Part shown: piece by piece, positions 34,677 to 43,098 of the stretch
How the letters are laid out: every line of letters begins with the position of its first letter
Position numbering within the stretch: position 1 is the stretch's first letter
NCBI RefSeq assembly: GCF_011947365.2
Contig: NZ_JAAVSH020000001.1
Span: forward strand, 4,011,422-4,061,906
Reading direction: 5' to 3'
Origin: an endosymbiont of Lamellibrachia barhami
GTDB lineage: Bacteria; Pseudomonadota; Gammaproteobacteria; Chromatiales; Chromatiaceae
DNA: 50,485 nt
Translations under genes and position numbers: made by a program
Notes under the pieces: generated by a model
The model's database searches: none
Seen by the model: only the letters and a program-made list of their open reading frames with translations
Told to the model about the DNA's origin: nothing

Positions 34677-37600
34677 ATGAACATCGGTGAATATTCGATA
34701 GAGAAGAAGGTCGTCTCCTGGCTGCTGGTCATCATCATGGTGGCGGGTGGTTTTTACGGCTTCGAGAAGATGGGCAAACTGGAAGACCCCAACTTCACCA
34801 TCAAACAGGCCAAGATCATCACCTTCTATCCCGGCGCCACCGCCCAGGAGGTGCAGGATGAGGTGACCTACCATATTGAGGAGGCGCTTCAGCTGATGGG
34901 ACAGCTGAAGCGCATCAAGATGTCGATTGCGCGTCCTGGCATGTCCGATCTCAATGTCGAGTTCAAGGACGAGTATAAGGCGAAAGATTTTCCCGACATT
35001 TACGATGAGCTGCGGCGCAAGATCGCCGACATGAAACACAAGCTGCCACCGGGAGTCCAGGGGCCGATCATCGTCGATGATTTCGGTGATGTCTATGGTA
35101 TCTACCTTGCCTTGCAGGGGGAGGGTTATACCTATCGTGATCTCAAGGACGTGGCGGACGATCTCAAGAAACAGCTGGTGTTGGTGGATGGGGTCAAGAA
35201 GATCGTCATCGGCGGTGAGCAGCCGGAAGTGGTTTATGTGGAGATATCCCGTACCCGTATGGGCGAACTGGGTATCTCCCTGGAACAGATCGGCAGCGTC
35301 CTGCAGTCCCAGAATGTGGTCGAGGACGCAGGCAAGGTGCGGGTGGGACCCGACTATATCCGCATTCATCCGACGGGTGAGTTTGACTCAGTGCAGGCGA
35401 TCGGCGATCTGCTCATCAGTTCGGATAACAGGAAACTGATCTACCTGAAGGATATTGCCACTATCCATCGTGCCTACGAGGAAGTGCCCGGTAAACTGAT
35501 CTATTTCAATGGAAGGCCTGCACTCACCATGGGTATATCCATGCGCGGTGGCGAAAATGTCGTTGCGGTGGGTGAGACGCTGGTGCAACGCTTCCATGAG
35601 CTGCAGTCGATTATTCCTGTCGGCATGGATTTGAACATTATTTATGATCAGCCAACCGAGGTAAACAAGTCCGTCAACAGTTTCATCGTCAGTGTGGGGC
35701 AGGCGATCGGCATCGTGATTGCAGTCCTGCTGCTTTTCATGGGATTGACCTCGGGGCTGATAATTGGGGCAGTGCTTCTGATCACCGTATCTGGCACGCT
35801 GCTTGTGATGGAGTTGTATGGCATAGAACTGCAGCGAATTTCGCTCGGTGCACTGGTTATCGCGCTGGGTATGTTGGTGGATAACGCTATTGTGGTGGCG
35901 GAAGGCATGCTGGTTCGCATCCAGTCGGGAATGCCGGCAACCCAGGCGGCGAAAGAGGCGGTGGGAAAAACTATCTGGGCGCTGCTGGGGGGCACCATTA
36001 TCGGTATCCTCGCATTTTCCGCGATAGGTCTCTCCAGCGATAACACCGGTGAGTTTGCCAGCTCACTCTTCTATGTGATTCTGATCTCCCTGACGCTCTC
36101 CTGGGTTACGGCAATCAGTACGACGCCGCTCTTGTGCGCCCTCTTCATGCGTCCGAAAAAAGATGGGGCTGCGGATAACCCCTATGACAAAGGTTTTTTT
36201 AAAGTTTTTCGTACTTTTCTAAAAGCGGTCATCAAGGCACGCTGGCTGGCGGTTATTGTTGTGATTGGCTTGTTTGTGAGTGCCGTACTGGGGTTCGGCT
36301 ATATCAAAAACGCCTTTTTCCCCAGTGCCAGCACGCCGATGTTTTTTGTCGATGTCTGGGAACCCGAGGGAACCGATATTCGGGAGACCCGTGATGATGC
36401 TTTGAAGATCGCTGAATTCCTTCGCAGTCAGGCGGGTGTGGTCAAGACAACCACGCTGGTGGGCGGGGGGGATGCCCGGTTTGCGTTGACATACGAGCCC
36501 AAAGAGGCAAGTCCGGCCTATGCCCAGATCATCGTGCAGACAGAAGAACTGGAACAGATCTCCCAAGTCTGGCCGGCCGTCGCAGATTATATGCGCGACA
36601 ATTTTCCTGAACTCGATCCTATTATCAAGCCTTTCCGTATCGGTCCAGGCCGCGACGGCAAGATAGAGGCGCGTTTCCATGGGCCGGACGCGGCAATCCT
36701 GCGTGACCTGGCCGAACAGGCCAAGGCGATCATGCGGCAGGACCAGGAGGCCAAAGAGATCAACGACGATTGGCGCCAGCCGGTGGAACTCATCCGTCCG
36801 CTCTTCAATGAAAAGGTGGGGCGACAGTTGGGTATCACGCGCCATGACCTTGCTATTGCATTGAAGTCTGCATTTGAAGGCAAAAGCGTGGGTCTCTACC
36901 GGGACGGTATCCGGATGTTGCCGATCAAACTTCGACCACCGGTCGATGAGCGTGCGGACGTGGCTAATATTCAGGACATCCAGGTCTGGAGTCCCGCGTT
37001 GCAGAAGGCGGTGCCCGTGGCACAGGTTGTGAGTGGTTTCGAGACTGTGTTCGAGAATACGGTGATTCGGGGACGCAACCGGATACAGACCATCATCGCG
37101 GCCTGTAATCCAACGGGGGAATTGGCGACGCCGCTGTTCAACCGTCTGCGGGCGAAGATTGAAACGATTGAGTTGCCAGCGGGTTATGAACTTTCCTGGG
37201 GTGGCGAATACGAAGACTCCGCCAATGCCCAGGCGGGACTCTCCAAAGTGCTGCCGGCGGGTTTTATTATGATGATTCTGGTCAGTATCCTGCTGTTTGC
37301 CAAGGTGCGTCAGCCGTTGATCATCTGGTTGACCGTGCCACTGGCCATTGTCGGCATCACAGCCGGACTGCTTGGTTTCGACGGTGCCTTTGACTTTATG
37401 TCTCTGCTCGGCGCATTGAGTCTCATCGGCCTGTTGATCAAAAATGCCATTGTTTTGATCGATGAGATCGACCAGCAGATCGATGATGGCAAAGAGCATT
37501 TGGCGGCGATTCTGGACGCCACGGTAAGTCGGTTGCGTCCGGTGTTGATGGCAGCCGCCACCACCATTCTGGGATTGATCCCGCTGCTCTCTGATGTCTT

Positions 37601-37721
37601 CTTCGTCAACATGTCGATTACCATCATGGCGGGACTGGGTTTTGCGACGCTGCTGACACTGCTCTTTGTCCCGGTTCTGTACGCGGTTTTCTTCCGGGTG
37701 CCTTACTCCAAGGATGCCTGA
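34677..37721 (+). CDS. RND efflux pump permease
   Basis: This 1014-residue inner-membrane pump has the twelve helices and two large periplasmic loops of the AcrB/MexF-type family. The proton-relay region reads GMLVDNAIVVAEG near residue 398: the first acidic residue of the AcrB D-D pair is kept and the second is Asn. The relay lysine occurs in LIGLLIKNAIVLIDE near residue 919. It has an AGGA ribosome site and follows the adaptor gene. The final Ala codon and stop lie in a REP-like unit. Drug, metal or lipid substrates are all possible; there is no sign of the methionine-rich copper path of CusA. Confidence 0.94.
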   Translation: MNIGEYSIEKKVVSWLLVIIMVAGGFYGFEKMGKLEDPNFTIKQAKIITFYPGATAQEVQDEVTYHIEEALQLMGQLKRIKMSIARPGMSDLNVEFKDEYKAKDFPDIYDELRRKIADMKHKLPPGVQGPIIVDDFGDVYGIYLALQGEGYTYRDLKDVADDLKKQLVLVDGVKKIVIGGEQPEVVYVEISRTRMGELGISLEQIGSVLQSQNVVEDAGKVRVGPDYIRIHPTGEFDSVQAIGDLLISSDNRKLIYLKDIATIHRAYEEVPGKLIYFNGRPALTMGISMRGGENVVAVGETLVQRFHELQSIIPVGMDLNIIYDQPTEVNKSVNSFIVSVGQAIGIVIAVLLLFMGLTSGLIIGAVLLITVSGTLLVMELYGIELQRISLGALVIALGMLVDNAIVVAEGMLVRIQSGMPATQAAKEAVGKTIWALLGGTIIGILAFSAIGLSSDNTGEFASSLFYVILISLTLSWVTAISTTPLLCALFMRPKKDGAADNPYDKGFFKVFRTFLKAVIKARWLAVIVVIGLFVSAVLGFGYIKNAFFPSASTPMFFVDVWEPEGTDIRETRDDALKIAEFLRSQAGVVKTTTLVGGGDARFALTYEPKEASPAYAQIIVQTEELEQISQVWPAVADYMRDNFPELDPIIKPFRIGPGRDGKIEARFHGPDAAILRDLAEQAKAIMRQDQEAKEINDDWRQPVELIRPLFNEKVGRQLGITRHDLAIALKSAFEGKSVGLYRDGIRMLPIKLRPPVDERADVANIQDIQVWSPALQKAVPVAQVVSGFETVFENTVIRGRNRIQTIIAACNPTGELATPLFNRLRAKIETIELPAGYELSWGGEYEDSANAQAGLSKVLPAGFIMMILVSILLFAKVRQPLIIWLTVPLAIVGITAGLLGFDGAFDFMSLLGALSLIGLLIKNAIVLIDEIDQQIDDGKEHLAAILDATVSRLRPVLMAAATTILGLIPLLSDVFFVNMSITIMAGLGFATLLTLLFVPVLYAVFFRVPYSKDA

Positions 37722-37744
37722 TCCGCTGCGCTTGATCAGGCCTA
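37715..37744. repeat. REP-like element, copy E (single unit)
   Basis: A single unit with the TGATC/GATCA stem and the loop CGCTGCGCTT. It begins inside the last codons of the RND pump gene, whose stop TGA (37719-37721) is part of the stem. Confidence 0.85.
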
Positions 37745-37872
37745 CGAATCCAGTATGCCACTGGTTTTGATCGGTAGTAATAATTGCCCTTCTGATAGCA
37801 TGGTATCTGTTGGCTGTCAGGGGCAGACGCTGATCTATACTTCCTCTCATAACTCCAAAGGAGGAGATGGAC

Positions 37873-38238
37873 ATGTCGGATATACTGCAGCACATACGTA
37901 GCCCTGCTTCGAATCGGAATGATTCGGATGGCAACCTGCTGGAATTGGCTCCCTGGTCAGAAGATGCGGCAGTTGCAAGAGCCCAGGAGTTGGGTATCGA
38001 ATTGAGTAATGACCATTGGGATGTTGTCCTCTTCGTGCGTGATTACTATCGCGGACGAGGGGAGAAGGCCAAGGCGAGGGAGATCACAAAGGCGTTGGTG
38101 GAGGAGTTTGCCGAAGATGGCGGCAAAAAATGGCTCTATCAGTTGTTTCCCCGTGGACCAGTTACCCAGGCCAGCCACATAGCTGGTATACAGGTGCCTG
38201 GAGGCACAAACGATTCATCCTTCGGCAGTACCCATTAG
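37873..38238 (+). CDS. DsrC/TusE-family protein without cysteines
   Basis: This 121-residue protein has the DsrC/TusE fold: HWDVVLFVRDYYRGRG near residue 48, AREITKALVEEF near residue 68 and KKWLYQLFPRGPVTQASHIAG near residue 86. In sulfur-carrying DsrC the C-terminal arm has two cysteines (QAC and PTGCV). Here the first is serine (S101) and the arm ends PGGTNDSSFGSTH, so the protein has no cysteine at all and cannot carry sulfur as a thiol. A regulatory role, as proposed for cysteine-free homologues (RspA-type), is plausible. I chose the second ATG (37873) because GGAGG lies eight bases before it. It is convergent with the CoA-binding gene, four bases apart. Confidence 0.85.
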   Translation: MSDILQHIRSPASNRNDSDGNLLELAPWSEDAAVARAQELGIELSNDHWDVVLFVRDYYRGRGEKAKAREITKALVEEFAEDGGKKWLYQLFPRGPVTQASHIAGIQVPGGTNDSSFGSTH

Positions 38239-38242
38239 GCGG

Positions 38243-38617
38243 TCAGAAAACGCGGGTTCTCAGCATCACCAGGGTGCAGCCCTCCAGCCACTCGATGCCC
38301 GCCTTGTCCAGACGTGACATGAGTTCGCGGGATTCGGTGCCTGGATTGAAGATCACTCTGCCGGGTGCTGATTTGACGATCTCATCGAACGTGGGCACCA
38401 GGCGCTGTGGCCCGACATAGAGGGTCAGGGTGTCGATGGTTTTTGAGATCTTCCCTAATGATGGAAATACCTGCAGGCCTTCGACGCTCTCCAGTTTCGG
38501 GTGTACAGGCGTGACTTCATAGCCGAGTTCGTTCAGCAGTTTAATCGCCTGATTGGCGTAACGGTGCGGCTTGGCGCTGGCGCCAAGCACCGCGACATGG
38601 TGTTCTGACGGCTTCAT
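38243..38617 (-). CDS. CoA-binding domain protein (YccU family)
   Basis: This 124-residue single-domain protein has the Rossmann-like CoA-binding fold: [17 protein letters not shown] near residue 8, the [17 protein letters not shown] segment near residue 38 and VIFNPGTES near residue 88. The function of the family is not known; a redox or acyl-CoA-related role is often guessed. Its start overlaps the valS stop by four bases (ATGA), so it is translationally coupled to valyl-tRNA synthetase. Close to standard length. Confidence 0.88.
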   Translation of the reverse strand: MKPSEHHVAVLGASAKPHRYANQAIKLLNELGYEVTPVHPKLESVEGLQVFPSLGKISKTIDTLTLYVGPQRLVPTFDEIVKSAPGRVIFNPGTESRELMSRLDKAGIEWLEGCTLVMLRTRVF

Positions 38618-41436
38618 AACGCCTGAATCTTTTCTGCCTGCGCCTGCAAATCCTCAAGCGCCTTACGGGCGACCTCCATCTTGTCCTTCTCTTTCTGCAC
38701 TACGGCCGCTGGCGCCTTGTCGACAAAGTTGGGGTTGGAGAGTTTTTTCCCGGTGCGTTCCACTTCCCCCTGTAGTTTGCCGATCTCCTTCTCCAGACGT
38801 TTGATCTCCGCGTCTTTGTCGATCAGACCAGCAAGGGGGATCAGCACTTTCATCTCGCCCACCAGCGCAGTGGCGGACTCCGGCCCCGCCTCTCCCGCAG
38901 GCAGGACTTCCACCGACTCTGTGCGGGCAAGGAAATCGAGGTAACGCCGGTTGGAGGTGAGCCAGGTCTGATCCTGTTCGGTGGCGTTGGCCAACAGCAC
39001 CGGAACTGGCTTGCCGGGGGCGATGTTCATCTCTCCCTTGATCTTGCGGATGCCGAGAATGAACTGCATGGTCCACTCCATCTCGGCGACTGCACGCTCG
39101 TCGATCAGTGATTGATCAGCCACTGGATAGCCCTGCAGCATGATGGTGTCACCCTGGGCATCGGTCATTGGTGCGACCCTCTGCCAGATCTCTTCGGTGA
39201 TGAAGGGCATGATCGGATGAGTGAGGCGAAGCAGGGTCTCCAGAATCTGAACCAGGGTGCGACGGGTGCCGCGTTTGGCAGCGTCCGAGGAGGTATCGTT
39301 CGTCAATACCGGCTTACAGAGTTCCAGGTACCAGTCACAGTAGTTGTTCCAGGTGAACTCATAGATCGCTTGGGCAGCGTGGTCGAAACGGTAGTTGTCG
39401 ATCGATTGGGTTACTGCAGAAATAGTCGACTGCAGTTGGGTGGTGATCCAGCGGTCGGCGACTGAAAGTTCCACCTCCGATGAACCTTTGCCGGTATCTT
39501 CGCCTTCGGTGTTCATCAACACGTAGCGAGTGGCGTTCCACAGCTTGTTGCAGAAGTTACGGTAGCCTTCGACCCGGCCCAGATCGAACTTGATGTCGCG
39601 GCCCCGGGAGGCCAGTGCGGCAAAAGTGAAGCGCATGGCATCGGTACCGAAACTGGGGATGCCGTAGGGGAAGTCCTTGCGGGTTGCCTGTTCGATCTTC
39701 TTCGCCAGTTGCGGCTGCATCATGCCGCTGGTGCGTTTCTCCACCAGTGGTTCCAGTTCGATACCGTCGATCAGGTCGATGGGGTCGAGCACGTTGCCCT
39801 TCGATTTCGACATTTTGTCGCCGTGGGAGTCGCGTACCAGACCGTGTACGTAGACCTCTTTGAAAGGCACATCGTCCATGAACTTGATGCCCATCATGAT
39901 CATGCGGGCGACCCAGAAGAAGATGATGTCGAAGCCGGTGACCAGCACTGAGGTGGGGTAGAAAGCCTTTACCCGCTCGGTATCCTCGGGCCAGCCCAAG
40001 GTGGAGAAGGGCCAGAGGGCGGAGCTGAACCAAGTATCGAGCACATCCTCATCCTGTCGCAGAGGATAGTCGATAGGCAGATCGTGTTTCTCCCGCACTT
40101 CCGCTTCGGAGCGGCCGACATAGACGTTGCCCTCGTCGTCATACCAGGCCGGGATCCGGTGGCCCCACCAGATCTGGCGACTGATGCACCAGTCCTGAAT
40201 GTTGCGCATCCACTCAAAATAGGTGTTTTTCCAGTTGTCGGGGACGAATTTGATGTCGCCGTTCTCCACCGCCTCGATGGCCGGTTTCGCCAGTGGCCCC
40301 ACCTTGACGTACCACTGGTCGGTGAGAAAGGGTTCGATAACCGCGTCGGAGCGGTCGCCCCGTGGCACCATCAGCTTGTGGTCATCGATCTTCTCCAGTA
40401 GTCCCTGGGCCTTCAGGTCGGACACGATCTGCTTGCGTGCAGCGTAGCGGTCCATGCCGATGTAGGCCGCCGGGATCAGGTTGTCCTCACCCTCATCGTT
40501 GTCACGGATAGCGGCATCGACGGTGAAGATGTTGATCAGGCCGCCGTGGGGCTCTTCAGAGATGACCTTCTCATCCCGGTGGCGCTGCCAGACCGCATAG
40601 TCGTTGAAGTCGTGGGCCGGTGTGATCTTCACGCAGCCGGTGCCGAACTCGGGATCGACATGCTCCTCGTCAGCGATGATGGGGATCTTGCGGCCTGTCA
40701 GCGGCAGCTCCAGCAGTTCGCCGATCATGTGCCTGTAGCGCTCGTCACCGGGGTTGACCGCCACCGCGCAGTCGCCAAGCAGGGTCTCCGGCCGGGTGGT
40801 GGCGACGATCAGGTGGCCCTGGCCGTTGGAGAGGGGATAGCGCATGTGCCACATGTGGCCGCTCTCCTCCTTGGAGAGAACCTCCAGATCGGAGACGGCA
40901 GTGTGCAGCACCGGATCCCAGTTGACCAGACGTTTGCCCCGGTAGATCAGTCCCTCTTCATAGAGGCGGACAAAGACCTCCTTCACCGCATCCGAGAGTC
41001 CCTCATCCATGGTGAAGCGTTCGTGCTCCCAGTCGAGGGACGAACCCATGCGCCGCAACTGGCGAGTGATGGTGTTGCCGGAGTGCTCCTTCCAGTCCCA
41101 GATCCGTTCGATGAATTTTTCCCGCCCATAGTCGTGACGGGTCTTGCCTTCGGCATTGATCAGCCGTTCCACCACCATCTGGGTGGCGATGCCCGCATGA
41201 TCAGAACCCGCCTGCCAGAGGGTGCGTTCCCCCTTCATGCGGTGGAAACGGGTCAGGGCATCCATGATGGTGTCCTGGAAGGCGTGACCCATGTGCAGTC
41301 TGCCGGTGACATTGGGTGGCGGGATCATGATGCAGTAGGCACCGCTCCCTTCGTCTTTGGGCGCAAAGTAGCCGCGCTCCTCCCAAGTTTGGTACCAGTG
41401 TTGTTCTATGGCGTGGGGATCGTAGGTCTTGTCCAT
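38614..41436 (-). CDS. valS: Valyl-tRNA synthetase
   Basis: This 940-residue class I enzyme charges tRNA-Val. I chose the ATG at 41436 ([15 protein letters not shown]), because the extra 67 residues available upstream have no family resemblance. The HIGH motif is HMGH in [17 protein letters not shown] near residue 50, and KMSKS occurs in [16 protein letters not shown]. The CP1 editing domain (about 190-350) and the C-terminal coiled-coil arm (last 65 residues, [19 protein letters not shown]) are complete. The CoA-binding gene is coupled to its stop. Confidence 0.97.
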   Translation of the reverse strand: MDKTYDPHAIEQHWYQTWEERGYFAPKDEGSGAYCIMIPPPNVTGRLHMGHAFQDTIMDALTRFHRMKGERTLWQAGSDHAGIATQMVVERLINAEGKTRHDYGREKFIERIWDWKEHSGNTITRQLRRMGSSLDWEHERFTMDEGLSDAVKEVFVRLYEEGLIYRGKRLVNWDPVLHTAVSDLEVLSKEESGHMWHMRYPLSNGQGHLIVATTRPETLLGDCAVAVNPGDERYRHMIGELLELPLTGRKIPIIADEEHVDPEFGTGCVKITPAHDFNDYAVWQRHRDEKVISEEPHGGLINIFTVDAAIRDNDEGEDNLIPAAYIGMDRYAARKQIVSDLKAQGLLEKIDDHKLMVPRGDRSDAVIEPFLTDQWYVKVGPLAKPAIEAVENGDIKFVPDNWKNTYFEWMRNIQDWCISRQIWWGHRIPAWYDDEGNVYVGRSEAEVREKHDLPIDYPLRQDEDVLDTWFSSALWPFSTLGWPEDTERVKAFYPTSVLVTGFDIIFFWVARMIMMGIKFMDDVPFKEVYVHGLVRDSHGDKMSKSKGNVLDPIDLIDGIELEPLVEKRTSGMMQPQLAKKIEQATRKDFPYGIPSFGTDAMRFTFAALASRGRDIKFDLGRVEGYRNFCNKLWNATRYVLMNTEGEDTGKGSSEVELSVADRWITTQLQSTISAVTQSIDNYRFDHAAQAIYEFTWNNYCDWYLELCKPVLTNDTSSDAAKRGTRRTLVQILETLLRLTHPIMPFITEEIWQRVAPMTDAQGDTIMLQGYPVADQSLIDERAVAEMEWTMQFILGIRKIKGEMNIAPGKPVPVLLANATEQDQTWLTSNRRYLDFLARTESVEVLPAGEAGPESATALVGEMKVLIPLAGLIDKDAEIKRLEKEIGKLQGEVERTGKKLSNPNFVDKAPAAVVQKEKDKMEVARKALEDLQAQAEKIQAL

Positions 41437-41648
41437 GGGGTTCGTGATGGTTGGTCGCAAAAGGCGCCTAGTATAACCGGATGGACCGGATAAGGTGGAG
41501 GGCGGTTTTTCGCCGATTCTGCTCAACTGTGTGGAGAATCTGCCTTCAGTTACCGCTTTCGTGGCCGCCAAACAGGTATGGAACGGCTCGATTTCGGAGA
41601 GAATGGGAGCCATCTGAACTAGGATTGACTGAGACATATTGGCGAAAA

Positions 41649-42869
41649 ATGGACGCTTCTATAGATATACTGGCGATAGATGACGACAAGATAAGTCGAA
41701 AAATTATTGGCCGCAGTCTGGAGGCGGCAGGTATGGTGCCGAGGTTCGCCGAAAATGGCGAAGAGGGGCTTGCTGAAGCCCAGCGTCATATTCCCGATAT
41801 CGTCCTTCTCGATGTGGAGATGCCCGGCCTCAATGGTTATGAGGTCTGCGATCGTCTGCGCCACACTGAAGCGACCAAAGATGTCCCGGTTGTCTTCCTC
41901 TCCTCTCATAGTTCCCTGCGGGAAAGAATGCTGGGCTATGAAATGGGGGGGGATGACTATCTGGTAAAGCCTTTTGAGTCGAAAAACCTGATCGCCCGTA
42001 TCAGGGTGCTGATCAAATACAGGGAAGAGCAGCGGGAGTTGCAGGCGCAATACGAACTGGCGCAGAAAACCGCCTTTATCGCGATGACCGGGACCAGCGA
42101 ACTGGGCATGGCTGTGCAGTTTGTGGAGAAGAGTTACGCTCACAAAACCTACGAAGAGCTGGCAGATGAGCTTTTCGGAGTCATGGATCATCTGCAACTG
42201 GAGTGTTGCCTGATGATCAAGGATGAAAACACGCCTCTTTGGTTCTCATCGAAGGGCGGCATCAGTCCATTGGAAAAGGAACTGATCGAGATGGCCGATA
42301 AGGAGATGCGTTTTTTTGATTTTGGAGCCAATACCATCGTCAACTACCCCACGCTCAGTCTGTTGGTAAAAAACATGCCGCTCGATAATCCTGAACGTTA
42401 TGGGCAAATCAAGGATCTCCTGCCGGTAGTGCTGTCTGCGGCGAATGCAAAAAACAGCACCATTAGTGTCGAAATGGCCCTGCTGGGGCAGAGCCGTGAT
42501 CTGTTGAGTGCCTTTGGTCAGATCCGCACAAAGCTCTACTATCTTGCCCGGGGCATGCTGGACAAACAGGAAGAGAGTGGTGGATTGCTGCGGGAGATGG
42601 CGGAGCATATCAACTACGATCTGTTGGGCATGGGTCTGGAGGAAGATCAGGAGGAGTATCTGCTGACGCGAATCGATACTGCGATCGATGAGGCGATGGA
42701 GCGCATCGACTCAGGTGAGACCATTTACCATACGCTGTCAAATGTGCTGTCGAGCATTAAAGGGGTTATGCAGAATCAGGAGCATATCGTGGAGGCATTT
42801 GCCATGAGCCAGACAGTGGATAGTGATGCAGATAAGAAAAACTATGAAGGGGATATTGAGCTCTTTTAA
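41649..42869 (+). CDS. Response regulator with unrecognised helical output region
   Basis: This 406-residue protein begins at the ATG at 41649; the upstream extension is the complement of the valS 5' region. Residues 5-120 are a full receiver domain: acidic pocket D11-D13, phospho-acceptor D55 in LLDVEMPG, S85 and K107 in YLVKPF. A coiled coil (about 120-145) leads to a region of about 260 residues that I do not recognise. It contains [20 protein letters not shown] near residue 180, which may be a small GAF-like fold, and long helices at the C-terminus. No DNA-binding, GGDEF, EAL, HD-GYP or phosphatase signature was seen. No histidine kinase adjoins it. Confidence 0.8.
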   Translation: MDASIDILAIDDDKISRKIIGRSLEAAGMVPRFAENGEEGLAEAQRHIPDIVLLDVEMPGLNGYEVCDRLRHTEATKDVPVVFLSSHSSLRERMLGYEMGGDDYLVKPFESKNLIARIRVLIKYREEQRELQAQYELAQKTAFIAMTGTSELGMAVQFVEKSYAHKTYEELADELFGVMDHLQLECCLMIKDENTPLWFSSKGGISPLEKELIEMADKEMRFFDFGANTIVNYPTLSLLVKNMPLDNPERYGQIKDLLPVVLSAANAKNSTISVEMALLGQSRDLLSAFGQIRTKLYYLARGMLDKQEESGGLLREMAEHINYDLLGMGLEEDQEEYLLTRIDTAIDEAMERIDSGETIYHTLSNVLSSIKGVMQNQEHIVEAFAMSQTVDSDADKKNYEGDIELF

Positions 42870-43098
42870 ACACTGAAAATCCGCCACAAAAAACCGCATA
42901 AAAGCCTACTCTTCATTGCTGAATCTATCTTCTAGTCCCTCTTAGAATAAAGCGCCATTACCATGACCCGATAATAGGGGCATCCCGCTGTGTTCCGGGT
43001 AAATTCAGTAATGGTTCGGCAACAAAAAAAGACTATCATAACCGGATGATTCAATCAGGGTGGAGCAGGTTCCGCCTCCCGACAAAGGAAGGAAGTAA

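Noticed and set aside
34677-37721. CusA-type copper pump, which would link to the copper theme of the nos region
   Set aside because: No methionine-rich relay or CusA-like motif is visible, and the locus is 10 kb from nosZ.
40546-41493. 315-codon plus-strand frame opposite valS
   Set aside because: It is a shadow of valS codon structure, with no ribosome site or recognisable domain.
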